This document shows positions 45,215 to 57,614 of a stretch of 64,000 nucleotides of DNA, in pieces. Every line of letters begins with the position of its first letter. Positions within the stretch are counted from its first letter, which is position 1. The position numbers and the translations under genes are program-made. Origin of the DNA: Amorphophallus konjac. Its lineage: Eukaryota > Streptophyta > Magnoliopsida > Alismatales > Araceae. Where the stretch lies: contig CM040126.1 of assembly GCA_022559845.1 (NCBI GenBank), positions 47,052,458-47,116,457 of the forward strand. The letters are read 5' to 3'. Below the pieces are notes generated by a model, which searched no databases, had not been told where the DNA came from, and was given only the letters and a program-made list of their open reading frames with translations.

Positions 45215-46485
45215 TTTGATGTTGAAGAACACAAAAAGATAATTGTAGATCTTAGAACTGAAAATGAATCTTTACTGGGAAAAATTTCAGAACTTCAACA
45301 TATGGAAAAAGATAATGAGAATCTGAAAGAGTTGAATACTGCTATATCTCAAAGTCTGCTCTGTCTTGAAAAGGGGAAAGCTACTCTGAATGCAGACAAA
45401 TCTGAAAGGCTAAAGGAGCTAAAACATGAGATAGAAAGCTTTAAGAACATGAATGATAAAACTATTGAATTGGAAGAGGAGTTGAGAAATCTGAGGAGTG
45501 ATTTGTCTAAGTCTGTCGACTCCAATGAAACCATGAATGCAATGACTAATGGAAAAGCGAGCTTTCAAAAGAAGGATCTTGAACACACTCAAATGAACAA
45601 AAAGTTTCTTGAAAAACTCCAAAACGAAAACAGTGCTTTGTTAATTCAGATTTCCTTACTCGAAGGTAGATTGAAAAGTCTTGAAAAGTTTGAGAAAGGA
45701 AAATGTGTAATTATTGATGATTGTGATAATTTGCATGCTCTTGAACAAGAAATTGAAAGTCACAAAAGTGTTAATCTCTTGTTGAATGAGAAAATTACAT
45801 CATGTGAAAAAGAGATTGCTAATTCTGAATTGCATATTTCGTCATTGGAAAATAAAATCAAGAGCTTGAATGAGTCTTTGTGTTTGTGTGATAAAGGAAA
45901 TGAGAAATAGAGAAATGTCAATGATCAATTCTGCATGCATATAAAATCCTCAACTATTAACCATAATCACGCATCAAGGAAAAGAAGGAATGTCTTTTGT
46001 GACTATTGTGACAAATTTGGCCATGAGATGTATGATTGCTTCTTGATGAAATTTGATGATGATGAAGCATTACAATCAAGAATGAAAAATGTTGATGGTC
46101 CCAAAAGTCATAAAAAACTCATAGAGAAGAACCACAACATTCATTACTACTACTGTGGGCTACATGATCATGTGTTTGAAAATTATTTCACAAAGAAAAA
46201 TGATGATGAATGGTTTGTCAAAAAAAAAATTTCATGTCATTACTATAGTAGTTTCGGACATGTAATGAATGATTGTTATGTAATGAAAAATGATGATAAT
46301 TGATTTTTGAGGAGAAAATCTCCTCACTGCTTTTATTGTGGTCAGAATGGTTATTCAATGGATGACTGTGGCACAATGAGATTTGATGATGATTTATGTG
46401 TCAGGAGATATAAGAATGCATCTGCTCATGCTAGAACTAACCCCTCGGGACCCAAGATGGCTTGGGTACCCAAATCTCCAAAATG
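45215..46485 (+). pseudogene. Sirevirus gag, third fragment (coiled coil and zinc knuckles)
   Basis: Continues the frame of 19430. About 230 residues of coiled coil come first (ELEEELRNLRSD and similar), then CCHC-like knuckles: CDYCDKFGHEMYDC (about 46000), a degenerate YYYCGLHDHVFENY, CHYYSSFGHVMNDC and CFYCGQNGYSMDDC. In-frame stops at 45908-45910 and 46301-46303 break it; the second probably was a Trp codon. It ends with MAWVPKSPK, the usual gag-protease junction in Sireviruses, but no protease, integrase or RT follows. The element therefore depended on others. Confidence 0.85.
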
Positions 46486-48622
46486 AGAATCTGTTTTGCA
46501 GGGGCGCCTTGAGGATAAGGAAAATGTCGATAAATAAAGGTTTCTCAAGGCGAGAAAGAAAATGGTTTGATCTTAAGAAATCATCTGCTTAGGTTCATTT
46601 TGAAAAATTTGCAAAGGTAAAAACTATGTTTGGAGGAAAATGTTTGCAATTAAATAGTTGCAATTTTGGTTCACTAATTTTGACATCTTTTGAAATCTTG
46701 AGATCTATTGAGTCTGATGAACAGTTAACTTGAACACTTCTCTTTGCACAACTTGTGAATAATCTCAGTTTTTAAATACTTTACATTGTGCATAAAGTCT
46801 TTCACGCTTTTGCTCATGTTGTGCAAATAACAATTCAATTTTTGAATACTTCAGTTTGAACATAAAATATTTCACACTTTCAATTACCTTTTTGTAAATA
46901 ACAGTTCGCATGTGCATATATAGTTCACATACGTACTTTCATGCTCATATCATGCATGCCCATGCATACTTGTAAATAGGAATAATTTTTAATCATTTTC
47001 CATTTACCTGCATATATTTGCATATACTTTCCATACTTGTGTGCCTAAATGCCATGATTATTCGGTATATCAAATGGCGAGAGTGGAAGGTTGGATTAAG
47101 TCCAACTGGAAGCTTTCCTCACGCGTGATGGTGGTCCTCGGACCTATGTTCTCCGCCAAGTACCGATAATCAATTTGTTTAAAAATTTTGAAAGGTCCTT
47201 GGTTGATTGCATGTATATACTTTATACAACCATTTCTTGACATCTTTCTATGACCTTTTTCTATGATAAATGAAATTGCATTGATTTAGATATATTTGTT
47301 ACATGGCATATATTAAGGGGGAGATTTTTTATAACCGTGAATACACTTAGGGGGAGACATAACTGTGATTAGACTAATTCATGTCTTACATTCAATACAA
47401 CCACCCACACACTTTGCACCTTTTTGAGATAAATGATTCAACTTAATAAGGATTACAGTTATTCTACTTTACACTTTTGAGGGCTCTTGAATCTCTACAT
47501 GAAAATCACATGTCTCGTGAGGAAAGAGTTATTTGCCCCATCATAAGTTTGTATAAGTGGAACGTGGATTCGAGTAGTCAAGAATCCCTCCTGGAATAAA
47601 GGAGGAAACTCGCGTCGAAAGGAGAAACTAATCCACATTAAAATAAGTGTGATTTGCCACTGAGTAGCTAGGAAGTGTCCCTGAGACAAAGGATACAACT
47701 CGCGCCAAAAAGTGACAAAATCTGCAATTAAGATAAGTGATGAAACTGAGTAACCGGGAAGTGTCCCTGAGACAAAGGATATAAGTCGTGTCAAAAGGTT
47801 AGTTACACCATCTATAGTAATTAAAAAAATCTTATGGGTTATACATAGCTACCAATATTCGAGCATTGTGTATGAAAGCGTATGGATGATAAGTTCTTTT
47901 TAGTGTTCTTTAGAAAATATGGTTATCCATATTGTTTAGAATTTATTGCTCAATCTTCACATATACACATTGGGTTTGATTGTGTGAATGTTCTTTATGA
48001 ATCAGTCGTCTTTCATGGTTAATGCAGTACTTCATTTATGTAAGCACGACCTTCTTAGTATTGTTCATGTTCATCATGTTCAACAGTCAATTGCATTATC
48101 CTTACACCCGTCTCGAAGGGACTTGCATGAGTCTATATTTAACTATGCATGCTTGAGTGTTTGACTGCTTGTTCCATCTTGTTCATATCATACTTCATTC
48201 CATCTAAATGCATCTTTAGCTTATACTTGTAAATAATAGGTTAAATAACCCATTGTCAGTCAGTTTTTTGTTCATGACAATAGGGAGAGAATAATGTGAT
48301 GTTCATCACAACTTCTGCACATAGTTTAGTCTTTTCTTTACTTCTTGTGCATAGCTGGGTCTTACACTCTTCATACTGTTCTCAAATTGGGCATCTGGAC
48401 ATATTTCAAAAATCTTGCATATTGCACATCGACTTTCATTTTCTTGATTGGTGCTCATGGCTTTCACACCTTCCTTTCATGGTAGGTTATTGTTGAGTTT
48501 GTGCTCTATTCAATCTCATTTCATTTTTTATTGTTCCTCTACACCATCACTTTTTGATAATGTCAAAGGGGGAGAGAATCTTAGTGGCCACAATATATTA
48601 TCATCATCAAAAAGGGGGAGAT
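46486..48622 (+). other. Sirevirus 3' non-coding region with multiple polypurine tracts
   Basis: This is where pol should lie, but no conserved domain is seen. GGGGGAGA-type tracts recur near 47318, 47350, 48569 and 48612, the last directly before the 3' LTR. Several such tracts near the 3' LTR are a recorded Sirevirus trait. A three-unit tandem repeat sits at 47572-47800. Open frames such as 48296-48496 show no family. Confidence 0.7.
47572..47800 (+). repeat. Tandem repeat, 86-90 bp, three units, in Sirevirus 3' region
   Basis: Units starting GAGTAG/GAGTAA at 47572, 47662 and 47748 share AAGTGTCCCTGAGACAAAGG (units 2 and 3) and an ACTCGCG-type end. Confidence 0.75.
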
Positions 48623-51600
48623 TATTGGGTTCGGTGCGCTCCCCTCTTTGTCTTTGATAATGGTTTTGGTGATAACAATATATTGTGTGTTTTGCGTGAA
48701 TAGAAGTGAAAATATTGTGTGTAAATACTGTGGAAAATGTTCATTGATCATTTTGGAGCTTACTGTTGATATCTTGTTTTGTAGGATTGGATGCTTGGAC
48801 TTGTGTGGTCTGAAGAGTCGACCTCACCCACTCTGGGAGTCGACATGTTCTTCATGTTCCTTCACATGCATCAACCTATGTTTGATATGCTTAGACCTAT
48901 GATTCATGTGCATAGACCTCACCATGGGTCTCTCTCAATGCACTTCATTCTAAGGGTTTATCATGCATACCCTTCATGGGTTTTCTGGTTTTTGTCCATG
49001 TGTTATGAGCTTGAATGCTGACATATTTAATTTATATGAATCATGGTAAAATAGAGTCACATATCTTTCTATTTAGTGGAGTTGATACCTCTCTTGATGT
49101 GTGTGTGCTTTAAGCACTTTCTGCATTGGTTTTCCAAGGCTCATATGTTGCTAAGGTGTTTTCATCAACTTTGGTAACTTGGCTGCATGATGCCCTAATC
49201 TTGCCTTTTAGTCATTATATTTGATGCTAAAAAGGGTGAATACAAAGTCGACTCCTGATGGGCTAAAAGTTGACTTTTGCAGGTTCCGGTTCTTTCAAAT
49301 GCTTTGCAATGGATGGCTATCAATGAACTGAGTCTGATTTTGCTAAACTATTTTTGAACTGAACTTTGAATGAGTTTGGACTGAATTGAAGATTCTTGAT
49401 CTGAACTTAATTCACTTATATGCATGGTTGCAATTCTAAATTCTGATTTGCAGATTGATGAAGAAATTACATGTGAAGATCAATCATGATATTAGCTTCT
49501 TCATATGCATTGGCTTAATGCTGTCTTGGGTATTTTGAGGAAGTATATGGATCAAATTATGTATGCATGCTCCTTACTGAAATTAGCTTGAATGAGTTTT
49601 AACCATTCATATGTCAATTGATGTTTTGGGATTGAATGAATTTCATGTAAAGCAAACATGTCCTGCTGACTGAATTTTACTTGAGGTTTTGAATGTTTGG
49701 AAATACGCTTTACCTGCATGTTCAATTACTTGATATGTCAGGCTGTGAAGAAAGTGGGTAGTTATGCTTAAATGGATCTTGATGAGCTCTTGTGTGTTGA
49801 ATTGCATGATCAATTATAGATCAAATGGCTGTCAATGAAACTCAGATGAATGAGAGGTCTGATTGAACTGAATTTGATATAGGCTCTCAATGCATGATCG
49901 ATGATTTCATATGTGAGCTTGTGAAGCTTATTACTAAAATCTTTTGACTGAACTCATTTATGCTCTGGTTGAACTAGAACTGGTTTCACCATACTGAATC
50001 AATTTTGACATGTGAAGCCTGTGTAGAAAATGGCATAGTGATTATGTATTTCAAATGCATTGATTTAACTTTGATATGAGTTGAATTTCCAAAATGTGCA
50101 GGGTCCATTTTGCCAAACAACTCATTGGGTCCATGGTAAGCTTCACTCTTGTTTACAGTCCCTTGGATCCTTGGTATAAGTTTATGTTTATATGGATTTC
50201 CATGTGCCACGATTGGATTTGATTCATGTATAATGTTTTTGGGCTTTATTTCAATGCATTGAGTTGTTTTCTATTTTTACTCTACAAGAGTCGACTCCAT
50301 GAGTCGACTCTTGGTGCCTGGGGTCTGCTTTTAGAGCAGACAGAACTGTCTGCAAAAAGAGTCGACTCAGTGAGTCGACACTTTTTGCATGGGTTGCAAA
50401 AAGAGTTGACTCAGTGAGTCGACACTTTTTGACTAGGTGTTGATTTTTATCTCGGGGCAGAACTCTTTGAGAAAAGTGTCGACTCTAAGAGTCGACACTT
50501 TCTCTGGTTTGTCCGAAACTGGTTTGCCATTTTGGTTGCGAACCTTATGGGTTGAGATCCAATTGGCTTAGGCTTTTTACCCTATTAACCCTAGGGTTCT
50601 CCACATGTTTAAGTGTTGGTTTGAAGGGTTTTAGCATGGGCTAACATGTCTTTTTGTTGCTGCCTTCTCTCTTGTATATGTAGGCTGCGATATCCATCGG
50701 AGGAAATATCTTTGGGGCTAACATTCTCCATCTGCTTGTAGGAAAAGAAGGAAGAGGAGCTGAGGGCGTCGCTCTACCTGGAGGAGGAAGAAGAAGAAGA
50801 GGAGGACGTCATCTACGAGCTGATCTCTGCCGATCTGTCCCAGTTCTAAAAGCGTTTCCTGAAGTCTCATCCCTGGACGTCTCCTACGAGCTTGGTCAAG
50901 CTTCCACTCCGCGCACAGATTTTCTGGCGCACCCCATCACTCCATTGGATGGTTTTTATTGCAGATTTGAGGGGGGGTTTTCTCTTCTCTCATTTCTACT
51001 CTTCTATTTGAGCATAGATTGTCATTTGGGTGTATATTGTATATCTTTCCGTTTATTGAACAGAGAATACATCGTGTGTGGGCGGAGCTGCATCTCTGCA
51101 TGTATGGTTTTATTGTGGGGAAAGTTTCTCCGAGTCCGCGTGTGGTAGACGGAGCTGCGTCTCCATGTGATTTTATTGTCCGGGGTGTGTTCCCCGACGT
51201 GTGTATGTGTGTGCTGCAGTGGCAGCGTTTTGAGGCAAGGTCTCGTGCCATCGTGCGTGTATTGCTACGGAAGCAGCGTGTGGTGTTGGGGTTCGTCCCC
51301 GTGTTGCTACGTAAGTAGCGTGTAGTGAAGCCTCATCGGGTTTCGGTGAGGGGTGGACGTAGGGAGCCCGTCGTTGTCCCGAACCACCTAAAAATCTCAT
51401 GTTCCGTGAGATTGCCTGTGTGATTGATCATTTCTTCTATCTCCTTTCACAGGTCCATTAAATAGATTTTTAATTCACTGCATCATCGCACACTGCTACC
51501 TCCGTTATCTGTGTTGAGCTTAATTCCTTTGATTAGTTGCATTATCTCTCCATGTGAGATCGGAAAGTTTGAGAGAACATCTTGATCTGACTTGAGTTTG

Positions 51601-51722
51601 GGCTAATCAACATAGTTAATTTTATTTCCGTTGTGCTTAGTTTAGAAAGTTTTTTAAAATCTGACATTTCGGTAAGGGGACAATTCAACCCCCCTTCTTG
51701 TCCGCCATCTCTCTGGGCCAAC
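48623..51722 (+). repeat. Sirevirus 3' LTR (about 3.1 kb)
   Basis: Starts right after the purine tract AAAAAGGGGGAGAT with TATTGGGTTCGG (TG mutated to TA) and ends CTGGGCCAACA, followed by CGGAT. A C-run at about 51690 precedes the end, as in other Sireviruses. It is long for the family, so an old insertion inside it is possible. It contains GTCGAC palindromes (50286-50501). Its partner 5' LTR is absent. Confidence 0.75.
50286..50501. repeat. GTCGAC palindromes in Sirevirus LTR
   Basis: Four palindromic or near-palindromic units built on AGAGTCGACTC and GAGTCGACAC occur at 50286-50312, about 50357-50388, about 50400-50432 and 50473-50501; the last is AAAGTGTCGACTC...GAGTCGACACTTT. Palindromic LTR repeats are a recorded Sirevirus trait. 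Confidence 0.8.
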
Positions 51723-51742
51723 ACGGATCTTGGGCCGTTATA
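51723..51742 (+). repeat. Last 20 bp of LARD-like left LTR
   Basis: CGGATCTTGGGCCGTTATA matches the end of the right LTR (CCAGAACTTGGGTCGTTACA). CGGAT here is the imperfect duplication of CAGAT at 11725-11729. Confidence 0.85.
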
Positions 51743-53072
51743 GTTGGTATCAGAGCGTGGTTGTGGACGTACATGGGAATTCGAGATATTACAGTGATCA
51801 GAGTCCGTAAGGTCCAATACAGTCGGCAGCTGGCTTAGTGTTTTACGTTTGTTTTCCACTTGATTTCTCGCTTGAAAGCTTAAGTGCGCTGCGCGGTGCT
51901 GTAAAGGTGGTTGTTGTTCGTGGCTTTCGTGCCGGTGTGGGGCCCAAGGGATGTGATTGAGAGATTTCTTCCCGATAGGTTGTGGCCCTGATCGCGCTGA
52001 GTTGCGCTAAGGTATTGTCAGCAGATGCAAGGTTGCGGTGCTGCGTTCGAGGAATCTGCAGCGACGTTAGGTGGCTGGTGCGGATTGTTCGTGGTTAAGT
52101 GGCCGTGAGCGTGCTCTGAGGGAGCTGTTGTCGAGTTTGGCCACTCCAGCTTGAGGTTTATCCAGCCCCTGATGTGTTAAGGTCGTGGTTTAAGGTGGCA
52201 GAGCGGGTGAGATCGTGTTTTGGAGAAGTGATCTCTGAGAGATTATGGGTCCCAGTTGGTAGCTGCGAGTGGCTGGTAGGGTTGACCGAGTGGTCGGCCA
52301 CGGTAAGATGTGTATTGCTTGGGGACCCGTGTGCATTGGTCACGGTGTTGGCAACTAGGTTGCCGTAATATTGGATGGCACTTTTCTCCCCTAGAGACGT
52401 GCGCCATGAATTGTCCCGGTGGTGTCCCATGGCTCTGTGTTAAGGGTGGAATCGGGATTGGCAGGTGTCCACTTGGAATAATTGAGATGAAGGATTCGAT
52501 GAGACAGGACGGAAAAGTGAGGCCTTTGGTGGCCGTTTCCGTGATGTGCCTTCCGGATGGGATCTGGGCTTGGTCGAAGTTTGCCTTCTGGCATAGTTGG
52601 TCTGGTGCCATTGTGAGCGCTTGGCTTGCCAGGTGTGAGCCGATGGAGACTCTGTATTGGTTGTTCCCTGGACCAGGGTGTGAAACCAGTCAGCTGGTTG
52701 TGAAGCTGATGTGAGTTTTACCCGCCGACCATAGGATGGATCGGTAGTTGTTTCTCGTGACGAGGACTGTGTCTCCTCGGTGAGCGAGACCGTGGCAGCG
52801 GTGCCATGATTGGTTTTTGTTGTGACTGATGTGATGTCGGACTGTGTCCTTTGGTGTATGCCTGCTCTGATGATCGGTGTGCGCGGCGTGCAGAGCAAGG
52901 TGTCGTTCGTGATTATAGTCTAGTTGTGTCCCTCAGGATTGTTGCTTTTGTGAGAATCGAGATTTTCTGTGCTGGAGCTCTGACAGTGTTGTCAGTTGGT
53001 TAAGACATTCTTTCCCTGTGTTCCTACGTTGTCTTGAATTTTGAGGATGAAATTTCTTTAAGGGGGGAGGGC
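51743..53072 (+). mobile_element. LARD-like element interior (1.3 kb, non-coding)
   Basis: Begins with a tRNA-Met primer site TGGTATCAGAGC (51745-51756) and ends with a purine tract (AATTTCTTTAAGGGGGGAGG, 53051-53070), both placed as in chromovirus-type gypsy elements. Between them I see no gag or pol. Open frames on either strand (for example minus 52243-52611) lack any domain. The element is non-autonomous. Confidence 0.8.
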
Positions 53073-56000
53073 TATAATGCCCCGGGTTTTTCGGATATTT
53101 CTCGGATCAGGATCCGTGGGTTTCGGATCGTCTTTCCGCAGGTTGCGGAGCGTGTCCGAGTGAGCTTCAGACTTTTATATCGGATTTTTGGACCCATTGG
53201 CAGTGTGTTCGTGAATTTCCTTGGGTTCGTGGCATGGTGAGGAGCACGCCAGTAATTTTATGGAATTTTCAGAGCGCCTTTGTGGGTCCCGGGTCGCGTT
53301 TTGGGTTTTACGTGTGTTTTTATCTATCGGACCTTCGGAACGCCATGTAGGGTGAACCGTTGCATTCTCTGACTCCGAGACGTTACCACTACGTTGTACA
53401 TTTTCTAAGGATCGTGGGGAATATTTTCCCTATTTTTATATTTTTGTAATTTTTGGATTTTCCTATAAATAACCCCCTCACCCTTTTCTCTCTCCCCATC
53501 TCTCATTCCTCTCACTCTCTCACACCCTCTCCTCTCACACCCTCTCCTCTCACCCTCTCTTCTCCGGCGGCCGACAGAGCGGGGCGCGGGCGAGGCAGGG
53601 ACGGCGCGGGCGAGGCACGGGCGAGGATGGAACGAGGATCGAGGAGTGGAGGCGTGTGGAAGCTCGGCCGCGAGTTCGTGTCCCGGTGGAGTTCCAACAT
53701 CATTTTCTTCACGGATCGACATCCACGGCACGTCAAATCTTCGGTGGAGGTAGGGAGATGGATCCCCAGCTTGTGTACTTCCATTCCCGCGATTTTGGTA
53801 GGCCGTGGTGAGCCGCGCGGGCTTTTTTGAGCATTTTGGGGAAAATGCATGTTTTTGGGGAGTGAGCTAGATCTAGCATTTTAACCAAGTTTTTGGGATT
53901 CAAATGGGTCCTCCCGGTGATAGAGAGGTTGGGGACTAGTTTTCCATTATTTTCTCCTTCACGTGGGCGTGAACGGGGCGTGGAACGGAGTTTTCCACCG
54001 CAGGTGTCCACTGGAATAAAAACGGTCCTACCAAGAACCGTTTCTAGGTGAAACGGCCCACCTGGTGACCGCTAGCCGACCAGGAGTGTCAGCAGGGTAT
54101 GCGGCCGCGTGACTGGCCACTACCTCCAACGGCGGCCGAGCAGCTGGCTGTTTTACTCGTGGGGCCGGCGTGACCCCCGAGGGCGAGTTTTGACCGTTGT
54201 AAGATTCTTTCCATTTAAGCGGTCATGGGGTGACCGCTTCGTTTTTGGTTGCGGTCCCAGGGTGACCGTTTTTAGGATGAAATGGCCAGGAAGTGACCAT
54301 TTTTCCCTTTTCATAGTCTGTGGTGTGGTGGTCCTGTGGTGGCCGCTTCTACCGTCAGGCGGTCTGGCATTGGACCGCCGATTCTTCTTGTTGTCTAGCA
54401 GGAGACCGTTTCTCTCTAGAGGTTACGGCCCTTGTAAGACTATATCTGTTGTCCTGGCAGCACAGGGTTGACCGCCTCTTCTTGGGACGGTCCAAGGAGG
54501 ATCGCCTTTCCCTGTGACGGTCTGGGGATGACCGCCACTCTGTTTTCGTCTCAATCGTGCTCAGGTTGCATTGTGTTGATCCCCGGTCGACCCGGTTGTG
54601 ACCTAGTGGTTGACCTTCGATCTCGTGAGTGTAAGGGACACCCTGTGCGTTTCATGTCCGTGTTTCTGGGGTGTCTGGAGGTACCGTGTTACCTTGATTA
54701 ACGCGCTCATAGATTTAGAAGGTCCGGGTGACCCTGTGTGTGTGCTCCAGGCTTTGTGTTACGCTGTATCGGTGTGAGTGCGGTGGGGTTTCCCCCGCAT
54801 GTCGTAGGTTTCTCCAGAAGATGGTTCCCGACTGGACCAAGTGTATGGCCTTTGACTGCGAGTCCAGTCACCCAGCCTAGAGCTGGAGGTTCCCTGGTTT
54901 TCCCTGGGATAGGGAATCGACATGGCGGCTTGTGAGCTACCTTGGGAATCTTGCTTCTATGTTTTCTACGTGGGCAATGTGCGTGGCCTGTGGACTGTGA
55001 GTCCAATTACCCAGCCTGGGGCTGGAGGGGTTCTCAATTCCCTTTTCGAGTGAATGGTCTCAGCAGTTGTAAACTACCTCGTGAGTCATCATGCCGACGT
55101 TTCTGACCCTACGGTTAGGGCAGATTGACGGCGTAGCACCGTTCGGTGCAACGGTTTTGACCCTGAGTCTTGTGACTCAAGGACCGTCAGATTTAGTGAG
55201 TCTAGAAAACTGTCCAGAGTCCAGTGGCTCGACGCCACTTGCTTCTTCGCGACTTTTGCATAGGGTGCGTGCGTGTTTCTCAGAGTTTCTCCTTGGAGAG
55301 TGGTCACATCAGTAACTCCCCACTAGTCGTAGCCTTCCGACATGCGTGTGGTCTCACCAGGGAGTGGTGGTGAGACTTTACCCGAGAGAGACGATTTTTA
55401 GGCTAGTTACCATATGGCCCCACGTCTTGCAGCCAGAGTCTGGCTGAGGGGAAAACTAGTAAGAGGGCCTGACCTGGGACGCATGGTCAGTGTGTTCACA
55501 CGTGGTTGGGGGCAGTTGGACCCACGCTGATGAGCACGACCCTAGCTAGTTCTTGTTCTGTGTTCAGTGGTTACTTGTACGGTGTCCTTGTCTCCGCCTG
55601 GGGCGTCGCAGCGAGACACCTGAGGCTGTGGACTAAGTCATTAGTGGATGCATTCGGCCTTGCTTCTAGTGGGCAGGTACTCCTATCACGTGAGACGTGA
55701 CTCTCCTGTTTCTGGGTTTTGTTTCCCATCTGCGAGGCGTGATTTTCTGGACCGTCCGGTGTTTCCGAGGTAGGGGCTAGGGTGCCAGTGGCTTTGCCGA
55801 GGTTGCGTCTTATTAGAGCGGTGTCCGCGACCAGGTTGTCGAGGTTGCACCATCGACAGCATGTCCAGGCTGGTCTTATCTGGGAGGACAGGCTTTCACG
55901 GCAGAGCTGCCACAGGTACTTTGCCTCGGTAGGTGGTGTTAGTGTGGTCCGATTCCCGATGGTGAGATCGGGAGTTCCTTTTTCCCCGTTACCAGTAGGA

Positions 56001-56463
56001 GTAGCTGTAGTGCTGAGTTTTGGTTAGCCACCGGTTTGCTATTCCTGCTGTAGTTGGAGCTGTTTTCCTTTCCGCTACCACCGTTGTTCTCGGTTGGGGT
56101 TCCTCGGGATCCCTACTGAGCCAGTGACAGGAGGCTCTCCCTTGCTTTTTGGGTGCGGCGATTTTTCCTCGAGGATCGAGGGTTCTGCGCGGAGGTTCTT
56201 AGTTACCAGCTCGTCGGGCCGAGTGTTCACTCGGTGTTGGATACGTTCTTCTGCCTTAGACTATACTTTCTGTTGGACTGGACTCTGCTGTTGTAGTTTG
56301 CTTATTTATTTCTGTTAATTATTGATTTGTCCTATTTTATTTCCTATTTCTTTGTACCTCCACACTCCTTTTTAGCCCTTCCGAGCCCCGGCTCGTGGGT
56401 GGCGTGCCAGGATTCGAATGGTATCCGGTTCCTTTCCCAGTATCCAGAACTTGGGTCGTTACA
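53073..56463 (+). repeat. LARD-like element, right LTR (3391 bp)
   Basis: Starts TATAATGCCCCGGG, the first dinucleotide changed from TG as seen in the left LTR, and ends TTGGGTCGTTACA. It aligns with 8364-11729 with scattered substitutions. TATAAATA is at 53464-53471; palindromes are at about 54020-54540. Confidence 0.85.
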
Positions 56464-56468
56464 AGTCG
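56464..56468. repeat. Target site duplication of LARD-like element (right, AGTCG)
   Basis: Matches 8359-8363 exactly. The outer Tat integrase frame resumes here. Confidence 0.9.
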
Positions 56469-57614
56469 GTTCTTCTGAGATGTGTCTCCTCAGCCGAGGC
56501 TCGAGCCATCATGCAGGAAGTCCATTCAGGATTATGCGGCGCCCACCATGCCAGAGACAGAATGAAGAACAACATCCAGCTCAAAGGCTTCTATTGGCCA
56601 ACCATGTATACGGATTGTACCTGGTATGCCCGTACGTGTCATCAGTGCCAAGCCTTTGGCCCGGTACCCAGAAGACCTCCAAACCCACTGCGTCCAATAG
56701 CCCCTACATGGCCATTCTCTGAATGGGGCATGGACATCGTGGGATGCTTCCCGCCATCTTCCAAGGGCCATAAGTACATTCTGGCCGCCACCGACTACTT
56801 CTCTCGATGGGCGGAGGCTCTTCCCCTGCGGGAGGTCACCGGTGAAGTGGTAGCCAAATTTGTCTGACACAATATCATCTACCGATTTGGTACTCCCAGC
56901 CACATAATGTCTGACAATGGGACGTCATTCAAGAATAGGGTCATATACCAACTAGCGGCCAAGTTTCACATTGATTGGAGAACCTCTTCAGTCTACAATC
57001 CTCAAGCCAACGGCCTGGCTGAAGCCTTTAACAAAACCCTCTGTAAGCTTTTGGCTAAGATTGTTAGCCACCGAAAGTGCGATTGGGGTGAAAAGGTGTT
57101 CGAGGCACTATGGGCCTACCGGACGATTTATAAGACCCCTACGGGATGCTCGAAATTCTCCATCGCTTACGGGGTAGAAGCCGTCATCCCCATCGAGATC
57201 CAGTTAGCATCTTACCGCGTGGCGGTCCACACCGGCCTTGCCAGTCCAGATGAAGATGAATACCAGAGAAGACTAGAAGAGCTCGCCGGTCTAGTAGGCA
57301 AGCGGCTCGAGGTCTACAAACATCTACGAGTGTATCAGGCTCGCATGGCTCGAGCCTTCAACAAAATCGTCAAACAGTGAGCATTCAAGCAAGGCGATCT
57401 TGTCATGATTAAGGAAAAGGAAGTCATGGCAGGGCACTCTAGTGGAAAATTACAACCTAACTGGCGAGCTCCATACATCATTCACAATGTTTACGAGGGT
57501 GGGGCCTACACAGTCGTAGACCACAAGGGTAATAAGTCGTTCCCACCTCTCAACGGTAAACACATGAAGCTGTACCACGCTCCAGAGCATGAGTTCGTGT
57601 GCCACCCTAACTAA
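56469..57614 (+). pseudogene. Outer Tat element: integrase (broken)
   Basis: Continues from 8363. The zinc region HSGLCGAHH ... CHQCQ lies at about 56523-56653. The catalytic core has WGMDIVGCFP (about 56725), SDNGTSFKN (about 56909) and a NPQANGLAEAFNK motif (about 56998). The C-terminal domain with LQPNWRAPYII ends at 57614. In-frame TGA codons near 56866 and 57378 stand where Arg CGA codons would be expected. Catalytic residues are retained but the frame is dead. Confidence 0.85.

Noticed and set aside
52243..52898. Overlapping minus-strand open frames in the LARD-like interior
   Set aside because: No recognisable domain, not paired with splice or promoter signals, and several frames overlap each other; best explained by low stop density.
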